64,000 bases of DNA from Psettodes erumei (Eukaryota; Chordata; Actinopteri; Pleuronectiformes; Psettodidae): positions 3,607,001-3,671,000 of the forward strand of contig JAFBJZ010000354.1 of NCBI GenBank assembly GCA_016785225.1. Direction: 5' to 3'. This document shows, in pieces, positions 1 to 14,500 of the stretch. The translations under genes and the position numbers were made by a program. The notes beneath the pieces are model-generated. The model saw nothing but the letters and a program-made list of their open reading frames with translations, did not search any database and was not told the origin of the DNA. Numbering within the stretch: the first letter of the stretch is position 1; every line of letters starts with the position of its first letter.

Positions 1-3000
1 ACGTTGTCATGCTGTTTTTGTCACGTTTGACTAAGCATGACTCAGCTCATGAGAAATCTGAATATGTTGCTGGTTGACTGCACAACGACAAGACAGGAAA
101 AAAAAAATCCAGATTCTCTGTGGGCACTCGAGCGTACAAGGGGAGAAGAAGAAAAAAGAGTTAAAACTTGAAAAAAGAGAGGGACAGTTTAGATCTGGGT
201 TTTCCAGAGCATGCGTGTTTCTTTAACAGCCCGCTGACTATCAGTAATCTTGAAGCCAAATAAAGCCAGGCACCAGCACGGCGGACAGATTCACCTCAGC
301 AGGCGCCACTCCACCTTTTTCTCCTGGTCGAGGGCATTGCCCCCGTCTGTGCCTGTTTCATCATCGTCCTCTGTTCCTGCCCCCCCACCCCACCCCCTGG
401 TCCCCACCTGCTTTATATGGGGCTGCAAGACACATCTTAAACTCACCGTCTGTTGGTTTGTCTGCTACCAAACACCTCCTCACCACCACCCCTGCCCCCC
501 CCAAAGTATCGGCCCTCATAGATACCAGTCTGCTTTTCCCCGAGTGTTTACATCCTCCATCAAAACTGGGCCAACAGGAGGACCAGTTATTGGTACGACA
601 CATAAATGTGTAATTAAACATGAGGATCTATTATTATCACGTACTGCCCCTGACTTTTGGAAGGGCTGCACTGATGCAATGTAACTGACAGACAGAGAGG
701 GCAGCGTGGAGCTCCAGCTCATGGGCCTCCTGCACTTTGAGAACAGTGACTGTGGGAATTTCCCTGGCCTGAGGGAGAGGTATGTTACAATATGTTACTG
801 GAATTTCAGAAAACTTTGGTGGGCAGGTCCAATCCTCAATCCATGCAAGAATGAGCAAGAACTGCCAACAGTGCATATTCTATTTTTAATTTAATATTAG
901 CTGCTTTGCATGACGCTTTACTTCATTGTAAGTTGTTAAATCATAGCAAAATTATGTCTATTTTTGACCTTTATTAGGCTGAACTGGTTGTTGCCCAGGG
1001 CATCAACTGTGGTATGTACTGCCTTAGAGAATGAATTAAATACAACCAGAATCCAAATCTGAACCCACACGTGTCCGGAAATGCACGTTTACAAAGTACA
1101 CTAATGATCTGAAACAGTGATATCACACACTGATATTTTCAGTGTGTGTTCCTTCCTTATTGCCTTTTATATTAAACATTTGTTAGACACTTGCCCATTC
1201 TCCTTCATCATAGTAACATCTTGTCAAATCTTTTTTGTTTTTTTCTTCTTTTCATCAGGGGATCAACCATTTTATACACAGGCCTTGCTGAAGTAAACCT
1301 ACAGGAGCTTAATAAATTATGATATTAAAAAACAGCGTCATTTCTGCTATGGCATCATACAGTGTTTTGTTAAACATTACCTTTCTTCTTATTTGTGGGT
1401 GCAAATAAGACCGTGTGTCCCTGATCTACGGTGGAATCAAACATGTCTTCAACACATCCAAGAGGGAATATGGTGAATATTCCCCATGGGGTGATCATTG
1501 CTCAAGATACTGTCGAATGTGAGACCATGGCTGCTGAAAGAAAAAAAAGAATCTGAGCTCATTCCTACCCCCCCTCATCTCCCGACAGCAGCAGAATACT
1601 TTGTGCCAGTGCTACCATTATGAGCAAGACAGGTGCCGTGTAGTTATTAATGTAGGCCCGAGAAAGATGAAAGTCAGAGTGGTACGCAAGGTATGAGGAG
1701 CGCAGTGTGTCAGACGGAGTAAGGCTCTCTCTGTCAGCCATTTTCGACAAATAACAGCCTCAGAGAGAGAAGGAATGTGAAACAGGCTGAGGCGGCGGGC
1801 AATGCACAGCGCTCCTGACACTGTGTTTCTGTAGACAGCACAGAGGTATGACCGGCCTCCAGCACAAGAAATGGTGGCTTCGCTGGATGTGTCTAAACGA
1901 AAGAAGTAAAAGAAGGGGAAAAAAAGAGGGGGGGCGGGTGACTTTTCCAATTCTCATCAAGGATTTTACGGCGTCCTTCCACCCTCCAGGCAAAACACGG
2001 AAACAGACATTTGCTCAGCGCTGACCGGACCTACGCCGGTGTTTCAAACCCGTTAAATGTAATTTCAGCAATAACATTTTATTGCTCAAAGCGGGGGGAC
2101 ACGTTCCTCCTCCAGTTAACACTTCAATTAATTGTAAGTGAATTATCTGTACGGAGGGGTGAAAGTGACATTCCCCGGTACAAGCATCACATTTTGTGAG
2201 AGAAGAGAAACCACGTGTCTGTCTGTCGTTTACATTTCCTTTTCAAACAGACTAAATTCATCCTTAATCATAATTCCATCACATTAAATGAAAGGGAGAG
2301 GGGCCTTGACAGTATTTTTACTTTTTGATACCTGCATCAGATTTTTACTGATAGAACTCTAACTTAACACTTTTAGTCGTGTGACCAAACAATGTGGGAC
2401 AAAGTGAACAGACAAAATGTGCACACACACACATGAGACAAGACGAGCTAGTTATCAAGGAGTAGTGTTATGTACACTGTCCGGGGGACATACTGTGGCA
2501 TGTGCATGGGCTGTATGTGTATGTGAATGCACGTGTGTTGATGGGTAGAAAAAGAAATCCTCATGTCAACTCTGCATGGCCCTCTTCAGTGACCGTGTAC
2601 AGGTTTCGGGTGAAAGAGGCAGACAGACAGAGAGGACGTATGTCCCAATCAGAGTGGGATCAGAGATCAGCCTCGTCAAACAGAGACAGAGACACACAGA
2701 CGCCTGCCTGCTTGTGCAGCTTTCTGTCTTTGAATGGCAGCTGACAGGCCCAGAGCCACCGGAACGGGTGGCAAACGCAAAAGAAATAAGAAAACCGAGG
2801 CAAACTTTAACACACGGCCTAAAGAATACTGATAAACAATAAGTCTTCTAGCTGTAAATCGTCTTTCTACGTGTGGACAGCATCCCAGTTAAAAGAAATC
2901 ACGGCAGCCACTGCTGCTGCTTTAATGACGGCAGAATGACGGTTGAATGCTTCAGACCTGCGGTGTCAAACTCGAGCTCGCCGAGGGCTGAGATGTGCCT

Positions 3001-5400
3001 TTTATCCACCATTGATCCGTCTCACCCGACGTGCCCTCCATGTGTTCCATCCACTTACCGGTTTCACTTTTAACAGTGTGCGCGGGTCAGCTGATTTCAA
3101 GGAACGAGAGAGCACGCGGAGGCTACACATTTCCTCCAAGGGCACGCAACTTCATTTTTCTGTGGCAGAAAACGTGTTATTTGCATCCAGATTTGAACTG
3201 AAGTAAACTATGAATCACAGTTATGGCTAAATCATGGGAGTTTTAGAGAAAATAAGAGGTATCCATCAGTGTTGAAGTCCAAGGTTTTGCGCTATCATGT
3301 TAATAGATGGGCAAATGTGAGGAACTGAAAACCAAATTGATAAAGATAATAAAATATTGATTTTTTTGGTTTTGTTTTAATCCAGGACCTGGGGAAGGAC
3401 AATGGCAATGAGACACAATCAAAATCCATCAAGGTTATTAGCTAGTGAAAGTTTTATTTTCCATTTTACTGTAAAAGATGTCTTACAATCTAACCTGAGA
3501 ACAGTGAGGCTGCTACAGAGAGAGGGAAGGAGTCTTTTTTTTTTCTTCCTTCTTTTGCCATTTCAAAAAAGAAACGAGGAAAGAAGGGAAAAAAGAATTA
3601 GCCACGAATGACCTTTCATTTGTGAACATCTGTCTTCCAAAGCATTATTCTTCATGTCTCCATATTCTCTGCTCTCCTCTCACTGAGGTGTAAAAAAAAA
3701 AGATAAAGAAAAATTCTACTGCAAAATATCTGTCATTCAACTTTGGCCAGGAGCCTCATTTGATAGATCAGACATGTGCACTATCAAAATCAGGTTGGAA
3801 TCTAGCAGTAGTAGCAGAACAGCACTTCCAAAGCAAAAGCTGTTAACTTACAGAGTCAGAGGTAAGAGATATTAACATGTGATAAGTCTGCCTGATTTTT
3901 TTGCCAAGGGTCTGACTGTTGGTTTTGCTTTGCTGCATCCTGAGCTGTTGATACAGGGAGAAGCAACCGTGCTCTAGTTGGCTCTAAGTGGCTCCGGCGC
4001 TTGATATCTCTCTTCCCACTTCCACTCACATCGCCCGGAGCCCAACACAAACACATCACGTATATTCATTCACAAAATCATCAACAATGTTAATATTGGC
4101 TTTTGCTGTTTGTGCAGCCAATTACAGTTTGCTTATTGTTCGCCTGAGTGGGTGCAGAAACACACGAGAGCTCTGCCCAAGTTTCCCCCCGTGCTTTCCA
4201 GCCATTACGTCCTATCGCGGAGAACGCGTCGTGCTCAACTGAGGAGTGCAATGCTGAATTTCTGCACGCTTTTCCTTTTTCCATAGCGAGCAGAGAGTCT
4301 TTGAGTGCCTCTCTCCAGGGGTGTCTCTCTCACTCACTCTCTGTCTCCTTGTGCATAGAGCTCCATTTAAAGTGTTGCAATACCAAAATAGAGCAAACAG
4401 CCAGAAATGAAACATGTGGGGATTATTCTTACACGTTCTGAGGCACCGCTAAATCACACATGAACAATAGATGAAAATAAAACCCACAGTACCTATATAT
4501 AGTTTGGCTGAAGTTGGAATTTGCACCGCACTCCCCTCCGGTCCACAATCCAGGCCGCTGGGATTTGTCAATCGTCTGCTTGTTCCACAATTGTACATTT
4601 CCATTTGTAATTGTAAAGCGTTGGATGAACAGCTGGATCTTTACAAGGGCTTTTTGTTGACGTTTTGCGTTATTTTTCGGGTTAAGCGAAATGCCCAACA
4701 ATTCAAGTATACCACTTTTTTTTTTCCAAATCCATCTTCCGAGATTGCACACATTTCATGGTAATTATTATGACAAAGGGCCAGCATGAAGTTAATGAGT
4801 TATTGATTGTTTACTCCCAGAGCTAATCTGCTCTAACATTCTGTAACATCTGTATTAAAAACACGAGAGAAGCCATATTTACATAAATCTGCCCAAAAGC
4901 AGAGGCCAGCACAGCGCCTTGTTTGTCTTTGGGTGTAGGTAAGGTATGTGTATCACATTTCCGTCTGCAGAATCCTAATGTTTCGCATACTTTGATGTTT
5001 GTTTGTTGTTTTTTTTCCACTTAAAATTCAACCTGCTTCTCTGGGGGGTGCATGAGCTTCAGTGTAACTCGTCTCCATCAAGGCTTCTGTCAGCAAGCGG
5101 ACTAATAAATTAAAGCAGCTAAAAACAACATATTAATACACAACTCAAAAACACAAACAAGAATAAGAGCATGAACTAAGTCAAAATTAATAATTGGGGG
5201 GGTACACTGAGAGGGAACAAAATTAAGTGACAAACACCATAGTCCGTGAGCGAGGCTACATAAATACAAATGAGGGAGGAGTTCAGCAGAGGTTCTTTCG
5301 TAGCTGGTGCTGGTCGAGCACTCAGGTGGTCGTGAGTGGGCGTCTCTTCTCGGTGCACATTTCTACTGAGTCGTATCGGGCAGTTGTCTCAACATGGCTG
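1..5400. other. Gene-poor flank downstream of usf2
   Basis: I see no exon here that I can assign to a protein family. Short open frames exist on both strands, but they lack homology I recognise, consistent splice sites or domain signatures. The usf2 3' UTR must occupy part of the right side, since usf2 is on the minus strand and stops at 5592, but I could not find a convincing minus-strand polyadenylation signal, so its length is unknown. The sequence is AT-rich with short homopolymer runs. Confidence 0.6.
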
Positions 5401-5591
5401 GAACAGTCAAGTGCGGCCGCGATTGGCCAGTGAAGGGTTTAGGAACCCAGGGAAGGATGTGTTCACTAAAAAACAAGAAAGTGATTCTTCACATGTCCTC
5501 GTTCTCCTCATCTTCTCGCCGCCTTCTCCCGGTGACGCGTCAAGAGTGGTGCTGGCTCGCTCGCTCGTCCCCGTTCCTCTCCGTCCCGCCT

Positions 5592-8500
5592 TCACTGCGG
5601 CGGCGTCTCTCCGACCATCTCGATGCCGTGCTGCTGGAGCTGCGCTCTGAGCAAAGCATTCTCGTTCTTCAGCTCTTCGATCTTAAGAAACAGAGAACAA
5701 ACAACAAAAAAGGCTCATCATCAACACCTTTATCCCTGTGACAGCCAAATATAAGCTCCAAGTTTACAAACCAAACTTTTTTTGTTTGAAGACAGAGTGC
5801 TGGATGAGTAATGTACACATGGGGCTGGGCGATCATTCGGGATTAGTGTGAGCCGCCCTTTTCAAACGCACCCCTGTCCACAACTTATGGGATCATCACA
5901 TCTCAGTGAGGTGTGTCATCTCCACTGCATTTCCCTTGGGCAAATCTGAAGTTCAATGCCTCCTGACTGAGGGACTGATGGGGAGGGTATTGAGCTTTGA
6001 GCATCAGAATAAGAATATATCGCAGAGTGCCTCGCATGCCTGGGATTCAATGGGGAGAGGTGGCAGCTTCAGAGCTGCAGGATCTCACAATACTTTGAGA
6101 GCATTAGCATGCGGTGTGTTCTCGCACAGCTCCTATGTGCATTATTCCCACCGTCTTTCAAAGCAATGATTTCAGGTAACACGCCTCCGCTACACGATCG
6201 CGTGCCCGGGGGGCGGGGTTGTTTTGGAGGTATGAAGATTCATATGTGGCTCGGTGGATTTCAAGCCTCTCAGATGCAAGTGATGAATTGTTGCAATTCA
6301 CTCCAGAGCAAATTCAGCTCGTCAATGCAGTGGCAATCTTCACAGCCACACGTGCAGCCCACGACGGCCACCTCATTATGTGCAAGTGTGTGTGTCTGCA
6401 ACAGCCAACCGCCTAAACACAAGCTTTGGACGCTTTTACTACTGAAGTCGTGCAAACTTTGTTTCATTCATACCTGCTGCCTGCACAACTCATTGTCCAC
6501 TTGTATCCTCTCCACTTCCTTCAGGCTCTCCTGCAGTCGCTGGTTGCTTTGTCGCAGCTCGCGGATGTAGTCGCAAGCTTTGGACAGGATGCCCCCCTTG
6601 CTCTGGAAGAACAGGTTTGGAAGGGTGACATGTTAAAACAGCGCCATCAGTGAAAAGTTAGCAGCAGCGATGGGGTCGTGTAAAAGACTGCTCACAGCTC
6701 CGGTCTTGGTGCTGTCCATGCTGCAGTCTGGGATGATCTTGGAGAGGGTGACGATCCAGTTGTTGATCTTGTCTCTTCGCCGCCTCTCAACTGATGGAAT
6801 GTCACAAAGGAGGAGGAGATTGCAAAAATAACAATTCAAATCTATAAATATGAGCAGCATTTCCTGATTTATTAAATTCACAGTTTAAGGGATAAAGAGG
6901 TAATTGTGGTTTGAACACCCATGTTTTCATTTCCAGGATCTTGTCATTTTGACAGCTAAACAGTAACCTCTAGTGGCCAGTCCTAAACACATTATTATCT
7001 ATTCCTAATAGAATATTTTGACAGGGCTTGGTGATTTTTCTTTCAACAAAAACAAAACTCTATTGAGGGACCACACTGCATTGTGTTGCACTGCCTGATG
7101 AAATCAAAAGCCACAATCACAGCTAATTACCCACCTTCATTATGTTGCGCTCTTCTCCTTTCATCTCTCGGTGTTCGCGGCCCATCCATTTTCCTGCACA
7201 CAGACAGGAAATAAAAACACTTTTCATACACTACAATATCTCCCATCTCCACCCACTGTACTGTCGGGCACAAATCCAATCCAATCCCCCATATTCACCT
7301 AATCTGGTGCCTATTAAAACCTGTGCTTCAATGTTATCTCCATTGTCAAGCTTTCTGTAATCACATCCCTTGCTTCTACCAATGTGCTATTTTAAAAAAA
7401 GGAGCATCTGAAGGTGTGAAGTGCCTTTGGCAGAAGTATAGGAGGTTGCATATTCAGTCCTGATGCCCCTGATGGCCTGAGGCCTGGTTACTTTGACTGG
7501 GATACTGAGACCCATCCAACCCTCCCATTCTTGCTGGCTGTCCTCTTCCCAGGTGTGGCCCTGGAGGGGGCACGTTGCTTTATTATGCTGCAAAATTACA
7601 GCACTGTAGAAAACCAGATGCTGTCTATTGGAGTCTGCACATACACCTAATGACACAACTGTCTCTTGTCCCCGTGTCTTCCCCTGAGGTATTTTGTTAA
7701 TTAAGTTCCAGAGACGTGACAGGGAGACTTATCCAACCACCCGCCAAGGCACGAACAGGCCAATAACGCACACCCAGGCAATCGTTTAGGTGGCCCGCTG
7801 TATATCTCAACCGCAGCTCTGTCTCACTAAAGCAACAGAAAAACACTTAACTCCCCAACTGTGCTCAACCATGCAAAAGAACAGAAACTGTGGCAGAAAT
7901 AATTTCTTTGCTTAAGGAAATCTTGTTCTGAGATAAGTAAGGCAAAGGAAATTATCTTAACTATTGTTTATTGGTTGCCTCTCTGCGTGAATGTTAATAA
8001 AAAAAGGTCCTGTGAGGTAATTTCTTGCTCCTCGCCTGTCCCTCCATGATGCATCTTTATTCTACAGCGGCGAATTTGTGACCCATCGACACAACTCGAC
8101 TGCTGATATCTTCGTTTGAGATAGTCAGTCAAGCCAAACTGCAGTCTCTCTTGTATCTCAAGACATCTTAATGGGATTTCGGCTGTATAATGGATTCAGC
8201 CCAACAGTACTCTTAGGCAGAGCATTAAAAAAAATGTGGGTGACTGTACGAATAACTAAATGTACCGGCCGAGATGAACGTCTTTTTTCCCCCCTATTTT
8301 CACATCTTATGGAGGCCTGCCTCAAATAAGTACTCCTCAGAGGTATTGCCAAAAAAATGTGGAAAATTAGTTGGGCACAACCCCACCGCTACAATTTTAC
8401 TTTATCCATACAACTTGAAGCGTGAATGTGTTAAAGTATCGATCTTTGATGCCAGTAAAGTGCATACTGAGATACAAAGGACTGCAGCTTGGGCATGTTA

Positions 8501-11500
8501 TTCTCTCAGTGTTGATACTGGTTTTAGCAGGTTTGATTTGTCCTAACACTCCTGTCACTTTAACAAAGTACTTTTTCAAAAAACCTCACTTATTCCAAAC
8601 TAGGCTAAATGAGAACCAAACTACAACAGAGGACACTTGAGGAAATTATACTAAAATAAAAGTGAGGAACGAGCCATTCTTCTCCGGATGGAGAACATCG
8701 ACCTAATTTCTGGGTCCTAATGGAAAAAGACGTTTGCCACAAGCACAGCTAACAACAATGGATCGGGGTCAGCACTGAGGAATCGCTGTCTCACACATCA
8801 AGAGCAGGGAGAATCACTGGGGACTTGTGGGAGGGGGAGGAGGGGGAGGGGGCTGAGAGGATAGGTGAGGTTTGTGTGCTTCTTCTCTCTTCTTGTGATC
8901 TAATTTGATTAGTTAATTTGCTGTAAAAAAAAAAAAAATGAGTGTGGGAGAAATGTGGAAAAAACCGTCCTCACCAGTTTAAACCTTCGTGTTGCAGCAG
9001 CTCGTTTTCACCTCTGCGAACGGCAGAGAGGGTGGGAAGTTTTCATTCATTTTACTCACATGTCAACCATAACATCACTGTTCATTAGTTTACACTTAAA
9101 AATAACTCAAGAGGTTTGTGTCAAAATCATAAATTATTCACGTTCAGAGGAAATAAACAGACATAATGCAGACAGGCATTTGGAGAGATGAAAAGACAAT
9201 GCACTTCATGTTTCAACGCAGACATACACTGCAACAAAGCTTGTTGTACTTTTGACTGAAAGCAGTCTGTTGTGTGCTGTGAACATTGAGCAAGCGTTTG
9301 AAAAAAAAATGGCAGAGCTGCCACCAATTTTGAGGCGGATCGAGAGCTCACCATAATGCTGCCCACAACAAGGAGCTTATAACTTTGAGAAATCTGAAGT
9401 TCTTGAAACTCACATAAGCACAGAAGCAGTGAATATCTTTGTTGTCAAACAATACACTGTTTATACACACAAATAATGTACGAAAGCCTGGGACTATTAA
9501 TGGTGTGGTTGTGTGTCTCCTGCTTGTGTTTTCTTTAAATAATTACAATAATGAGGAGGTAAATTGAACTTTATTAGTTCACTATAGTGCACTTAGATTA
9601 AGGTTAAGCATAAGCCTGGTAGAAATGGACAAATATTCACTTAGATTAGTTCTAACTCAATTAGGGTCATGTGTTCATTTTGGGTGACCACATGAACACG
9701 TGGCTGTGGTTTGGCCTTTACCAGATTAAGGTGGGGGGGGCAGTATTTCTATTTTTATTAAACCAGAATTTTTATTTGAATCTTTCAAGTCTTTTATTTT
9801 TTTTTATTTGAAACCAAAAATGCAGTAAGGTGACATTTAAGAATCTTATATATTTTTATCACTATGGTGTATGTATGTATATATAGCAATCTTACAGTAA
9901 ACCATGCTGCAATTCCTTTATATGAATAAGTATCCGTAGCAGACCAGAACCAGGCGGGTATCATGCAATTAAAATGACAGCTCAGTTTGTCTTTGCTCAG
10001 GTGAGCCTGCTGATTACCTTAATAACAGCAATCACCAGCATGTGGCTAACAGTTGGAGTGAGTGTGAGATGGATTTGTTCACGATGCATAATTATAATGC
10101 ATGTTTTGAGTTTTAGCAGTAAACATAAGAAGCAAATTTGGAGGAGGAAACAGGCCAACCAAGGTGTACTACAGTGAAGCTCATTGATGCAGAGTCATAT
10201 ACATATAGGGGAAGACTCCCTGAGGAGAAATGCACTGTATTACCAATTATATTTATGTGCATCTAGGGCTCGGAAAGATCCTAAGCCACACTGCTAAACT
10301 CAAATTTGGTTTTTGAATTTCATGGTTCGCGTTTTCAAAAAGGTGACACTTACGCGGGGTAGGACTGTGTGCGTGGGGCGATGGTTCGCTGTGTGCCTGT
10401 CTGGATGACGTCAGGTGGGGTCATCATCACGTAAAACTGACCTGTGGCTGTGGAAAGCATGGGAGTCATTAGCAATGAAGAAGAAAAAAAAACAGAAGGA
10501 CAACATGGCATGAAAGACTAACCCCTGCTGCCCTAATAAAATATTAAACAACAAACATAGGCATAATCAAACTGGAAACCCTCTCCTGGACAATCAAAAT
10601 GTAGATGGAGTAGCAGACCCCATGATGTCACATTTCTGAGAGAACAAGGCGTCATCCATTTCAGCACTGCTACAAAGACTGTAGGACACAAGCACTTCAT
10701 CTTGCTCCTGCGGGTCAGCCAGATGGCCAGCTTCGCCTGGCCAAAAAAAAAGCAACACAATTTCCTGCTATTTTAGAGGCAGAACAGATTGATCCAAAAA
10801 ATAAAAGCCCATTCACACAAAAGCTTCCCCGGTAACATCCAATAAAAGGACAAGTAACTCCTTGACATTTTTTCAGATAGTATTTTTCAAAAATATAACC
10901 ACCGAGGACTTTCATCTGTGTTTACTCTGAATATTGAAAGTCCGATTTATGAGATATGGTTGGACCTTTATAAAAAATAAACTGGGTATATTTTGGTCAA
11001 CAAATACTATGAAATTAAAGGTCAGGCCTTTCCCAAGCCAGAGTACAGAGTCCAGTCTCACCAGAATGTTTCCAGGCCAGAGCTCCATGTACTATCCTCC
11101 ACTATCCCTCACGAAGGCAGCGTGTGAAGCACTTTCCAACTACACCCGACAGAGCGCTCCTCAGCCGGCACATCATGTCTGCTCAAACTGCCCGGGGCTT
11201 GCACCACAGAAAGACGGAAGCCCACTTCTTCCTGCGAGGGCATGGCTCTTAGCTGTCACCCACAGCAAAGAGACCTCACTTCCTCTTCTGTGGCATCGCC
11301 GAGCAGCCACTCACAACACCCACAAGAAAACAAAACAAAAAACTGCATTTGTCCAATGAATCCGACGAGGTCAGTGCAATGTGTCGGTCCAGCGCCCTGT
11401 TTTTCCGACCTCCTCTCTTACTGCAGATTTTCCCGCTGAGTAAAGCCGCAGCTTAATGTTTGCAGATGCTCACCACCCATGAAGCACTTCACTTCCTAAA

Positions 11501-14500
11501 TCAGGCTGATCAAAACACGGCTGTTCGCTGTGTTTTTTCTGCTGCGACACTCAGACTATCACACAAGTTATAACAGAGGTGAGCCGAGCGATACGGCCTC
11601 AAGGGTGTCACACTTCTGTGGGCGCCTGTCATGTGATGTAAGCAGACACACACAAAGCTCCGCGAGAGAGACTGGCAGGATGTGTGGATGTGCTACGTTA
11701 GCCACAACAACTAAGTCAGTAATTCATAACGGATGGAATACATAAAAAAAATAAAACTGGCTAAAGGGCACTTACCAAAAAATCCTGATAATTCAAGGAA
11801 ACACAATGACGTGCGTGACCCATGATTGTGCTTATATATTATTATTTCATGGAGGATGACTAAACTGTAATGTTTAGCTAGTAAAGATGTTGCTGGTTTA
11901 CAAGTCTGGTTCATCAGGCAAATGTAAGCATAATAACGAACAGGCAGGTTACAGGTTTCTTTCTATGAAATGTTATTTGTGCAAGAGGGAAAAAAAATAT
12001 GTTGGATCCCGCTTTCATACTTTTTCAGACCTCATGTCTCTGGCCAACAGGGTGGCGAGAAGCACAGACGGCAGCAGAAACGCAGGGTGATGAATTACAA
12101 GTTCCTTCCAAAACCCCTGTCCAGACACTGCACTCCCCCTCATAAACCCAGAGACGCCTGCAGTGTTCGCCCGCTCTAAAACCATGAGAAAATACTGACG
12201 AGCCACCGTTCGAGCACGTGTCCACTAGATCTAGATCTGTCTGTGTAACACAGAACAAGCAGATGTTTTTCCTGCAGGTCGGCCAACCCCTGACCAAGCT
12301 CATGAAAAGCAGAAGACAGCAACCATATCCTGACCGACCTCTTTCGGATCACCACCATAAAATTGCAAAGAGAAGCCGAGTGGGTGGACATGTGACATGA
12401 AGCAAACAGTAAATATGAATGGCATGACTAATTTCATTTCCGAGAAGATTTGTGTTGTTTACAAAGCGTAAGAGGAAGCAGATTGTAAACATGGAGGAAT
12501 CTGATGCTGAACAAAAAAAAGCTGCTGAGTGCATGTGACAGAAAATCTTTAATTATTAAAACCTGCCATCTAAATACCCATCAATGAACTTTTTTTGTTT
12601 GATGCACTGACATTGTATGTTCACGTGTCACACAAATAATATTTCAATCACAGTATTCAGCAAAAAGAGCAACATTTCTTTCCCATCAGCCAAAACTGTG
12701 GCGATCACGGATTCATTCACAACTACTTGGGGAAAAACAGGGTTGTTGCTCAGTTTGTCACTAATAATAATGGGCTAAATTAGCCCTGTAGCACTGCAGC
12801 GAGTTTCAAGCCAAATTAAGTGTGAGAACTGACTCACCCCCTGCCTGTGTGAGTGTGGGGTCCGTGGCGGCCTGCACAGACACCGTCCCATCGCTCACCG
12901 CGGTCGCGGGGAAGTAAGCGAAGCGCGTCTCCCCTCCCACCGCCTCTCCTGCTGGGCTTCCTCCATTACTGAAAGGGTTTTGGATCACAGCCTGTGACAG
13001 ATAAGAGAGAGACAGAGGAGAGCTTGAACAAGTAGCAACGGAGCAGTCACAGCAGGTAAACGCACACCTCAGTCTCTGTCAGACTCGATTCCGGTGCACC
13101 CTCTAGACCCCCAAGCAAGACTCAGCGTAGTTTGACGGCGGGGATAAAGGGAGCGAAAGAGAAGCAGCAGCGATCTTGTTAGCAGAGATAACAACAAGGT
13201 CGGTAAAGCTATCGGTATACTCCAAATGGAAACAAATTTATTCTGTTCTTCAAAAGGAAAACTGTATTTTATTTTCACAAGAAACATGTTTTAAATCTGC
13301 CTGTAACTCTCGGCAAATAAATGCTGCCAGTGCAGTTCATTTAAAAATAACTCTGCGATGTCTCTGTGAGCCGCTCTGCTTCGGGCACATGCAGGCACGT
13401 GCTTCCCTGTTTACACCACTTTGTTAGTTTGAAGAGCCAAGAAGCATTAACTACACTTTCAACTTTAATCAAAACAAAGGAAACTTTGCATGGAAAAAGC
13501 AAAATGGAAATGGAGCATCACTTTAACATATTTCTAGCAGCGTTTGGAAAACTGTGGAGTTGTAAGGCATGAGTGAAACAACACTAGAAAGAGTCTCCCA
13601 AACAGTCCAGATTACCATATCAATCAATGAAAAGAGGAGGATTGACGTACCTGAGCAACAGCCTGAGGAGCCCCAGCGAAGGCAGCTGTTGACACGACGC
13701 TCACTGCTCCACCCCCATCATCTCTTCCCTCAAGGTGCTGGTCAGTCACCTGAACAACCCGATACGTCACCTGCAGGACGAGACGAGACCCACGTGAGAG
13801 AGAGAGAACGGGTGGAAAAACAGGCCGAGGGGCCGGCTGCTGTTTTTTGTAATTTCCTACAAACCCTACAGCAGCTGGACCGTGCCGAATCACAGCAACC
13901 TTACCTGACTTGCAGACTTGTTTATCATATCCGCTGCTTCAGCTCAGCCGAGCCAAGTGGCCTAGCCTCAGTTGTGCATTGCTCTCACCATCCCACACAA
14001 TATGCTTGTGCATCAGAATGCGCCTGATTCGATTTTAAGAACAAGTCGAGAAAATTAGCTTGTTTGTTCCAAGAATCGGAATTTGTTTCCCTCCGTCATG
14101 TGACTCTCCTCCTGACTGACATGTGACAGCCACCCCATGCCAATCCCAGACCAGACTGGAATCACATGATCGCTCACACTAGCACTGTTTATGCCAAATG
14201 AGCCACATGGATCACTGACTTAATTCCCTGCAGTGTAAATCACCAATGTCAGGATAAAACAACTCGAGTGTCACGCTACTTTCTCCGGTTTGTTTATTTG
14301 CATCATTTTCCCCAGTGTCCATCCCTGACCGCCGCTGGACAAAATACCACAATTAGGGGACGGCAAGGAGACACTCACGACAAAGGTCACAATCAATCGT
14401 GTGGCTGGAAAAAGAAAAGCACACATTCATACCTCCGGGCAATTTGAAGCTTGCTATCCTCCTGGGTCCTCTTTAGAAAAAGAGCGGGACGCGATGCATC

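Noticed and set aside
291..390. Minus-strand acidic segment ending KKVEWRLLR before a stop, after an AG, as a possible last exon
   Set aside because: No family is recognised, no partner exons are found upstream, and the sequence around it is C-rich and low complexity.
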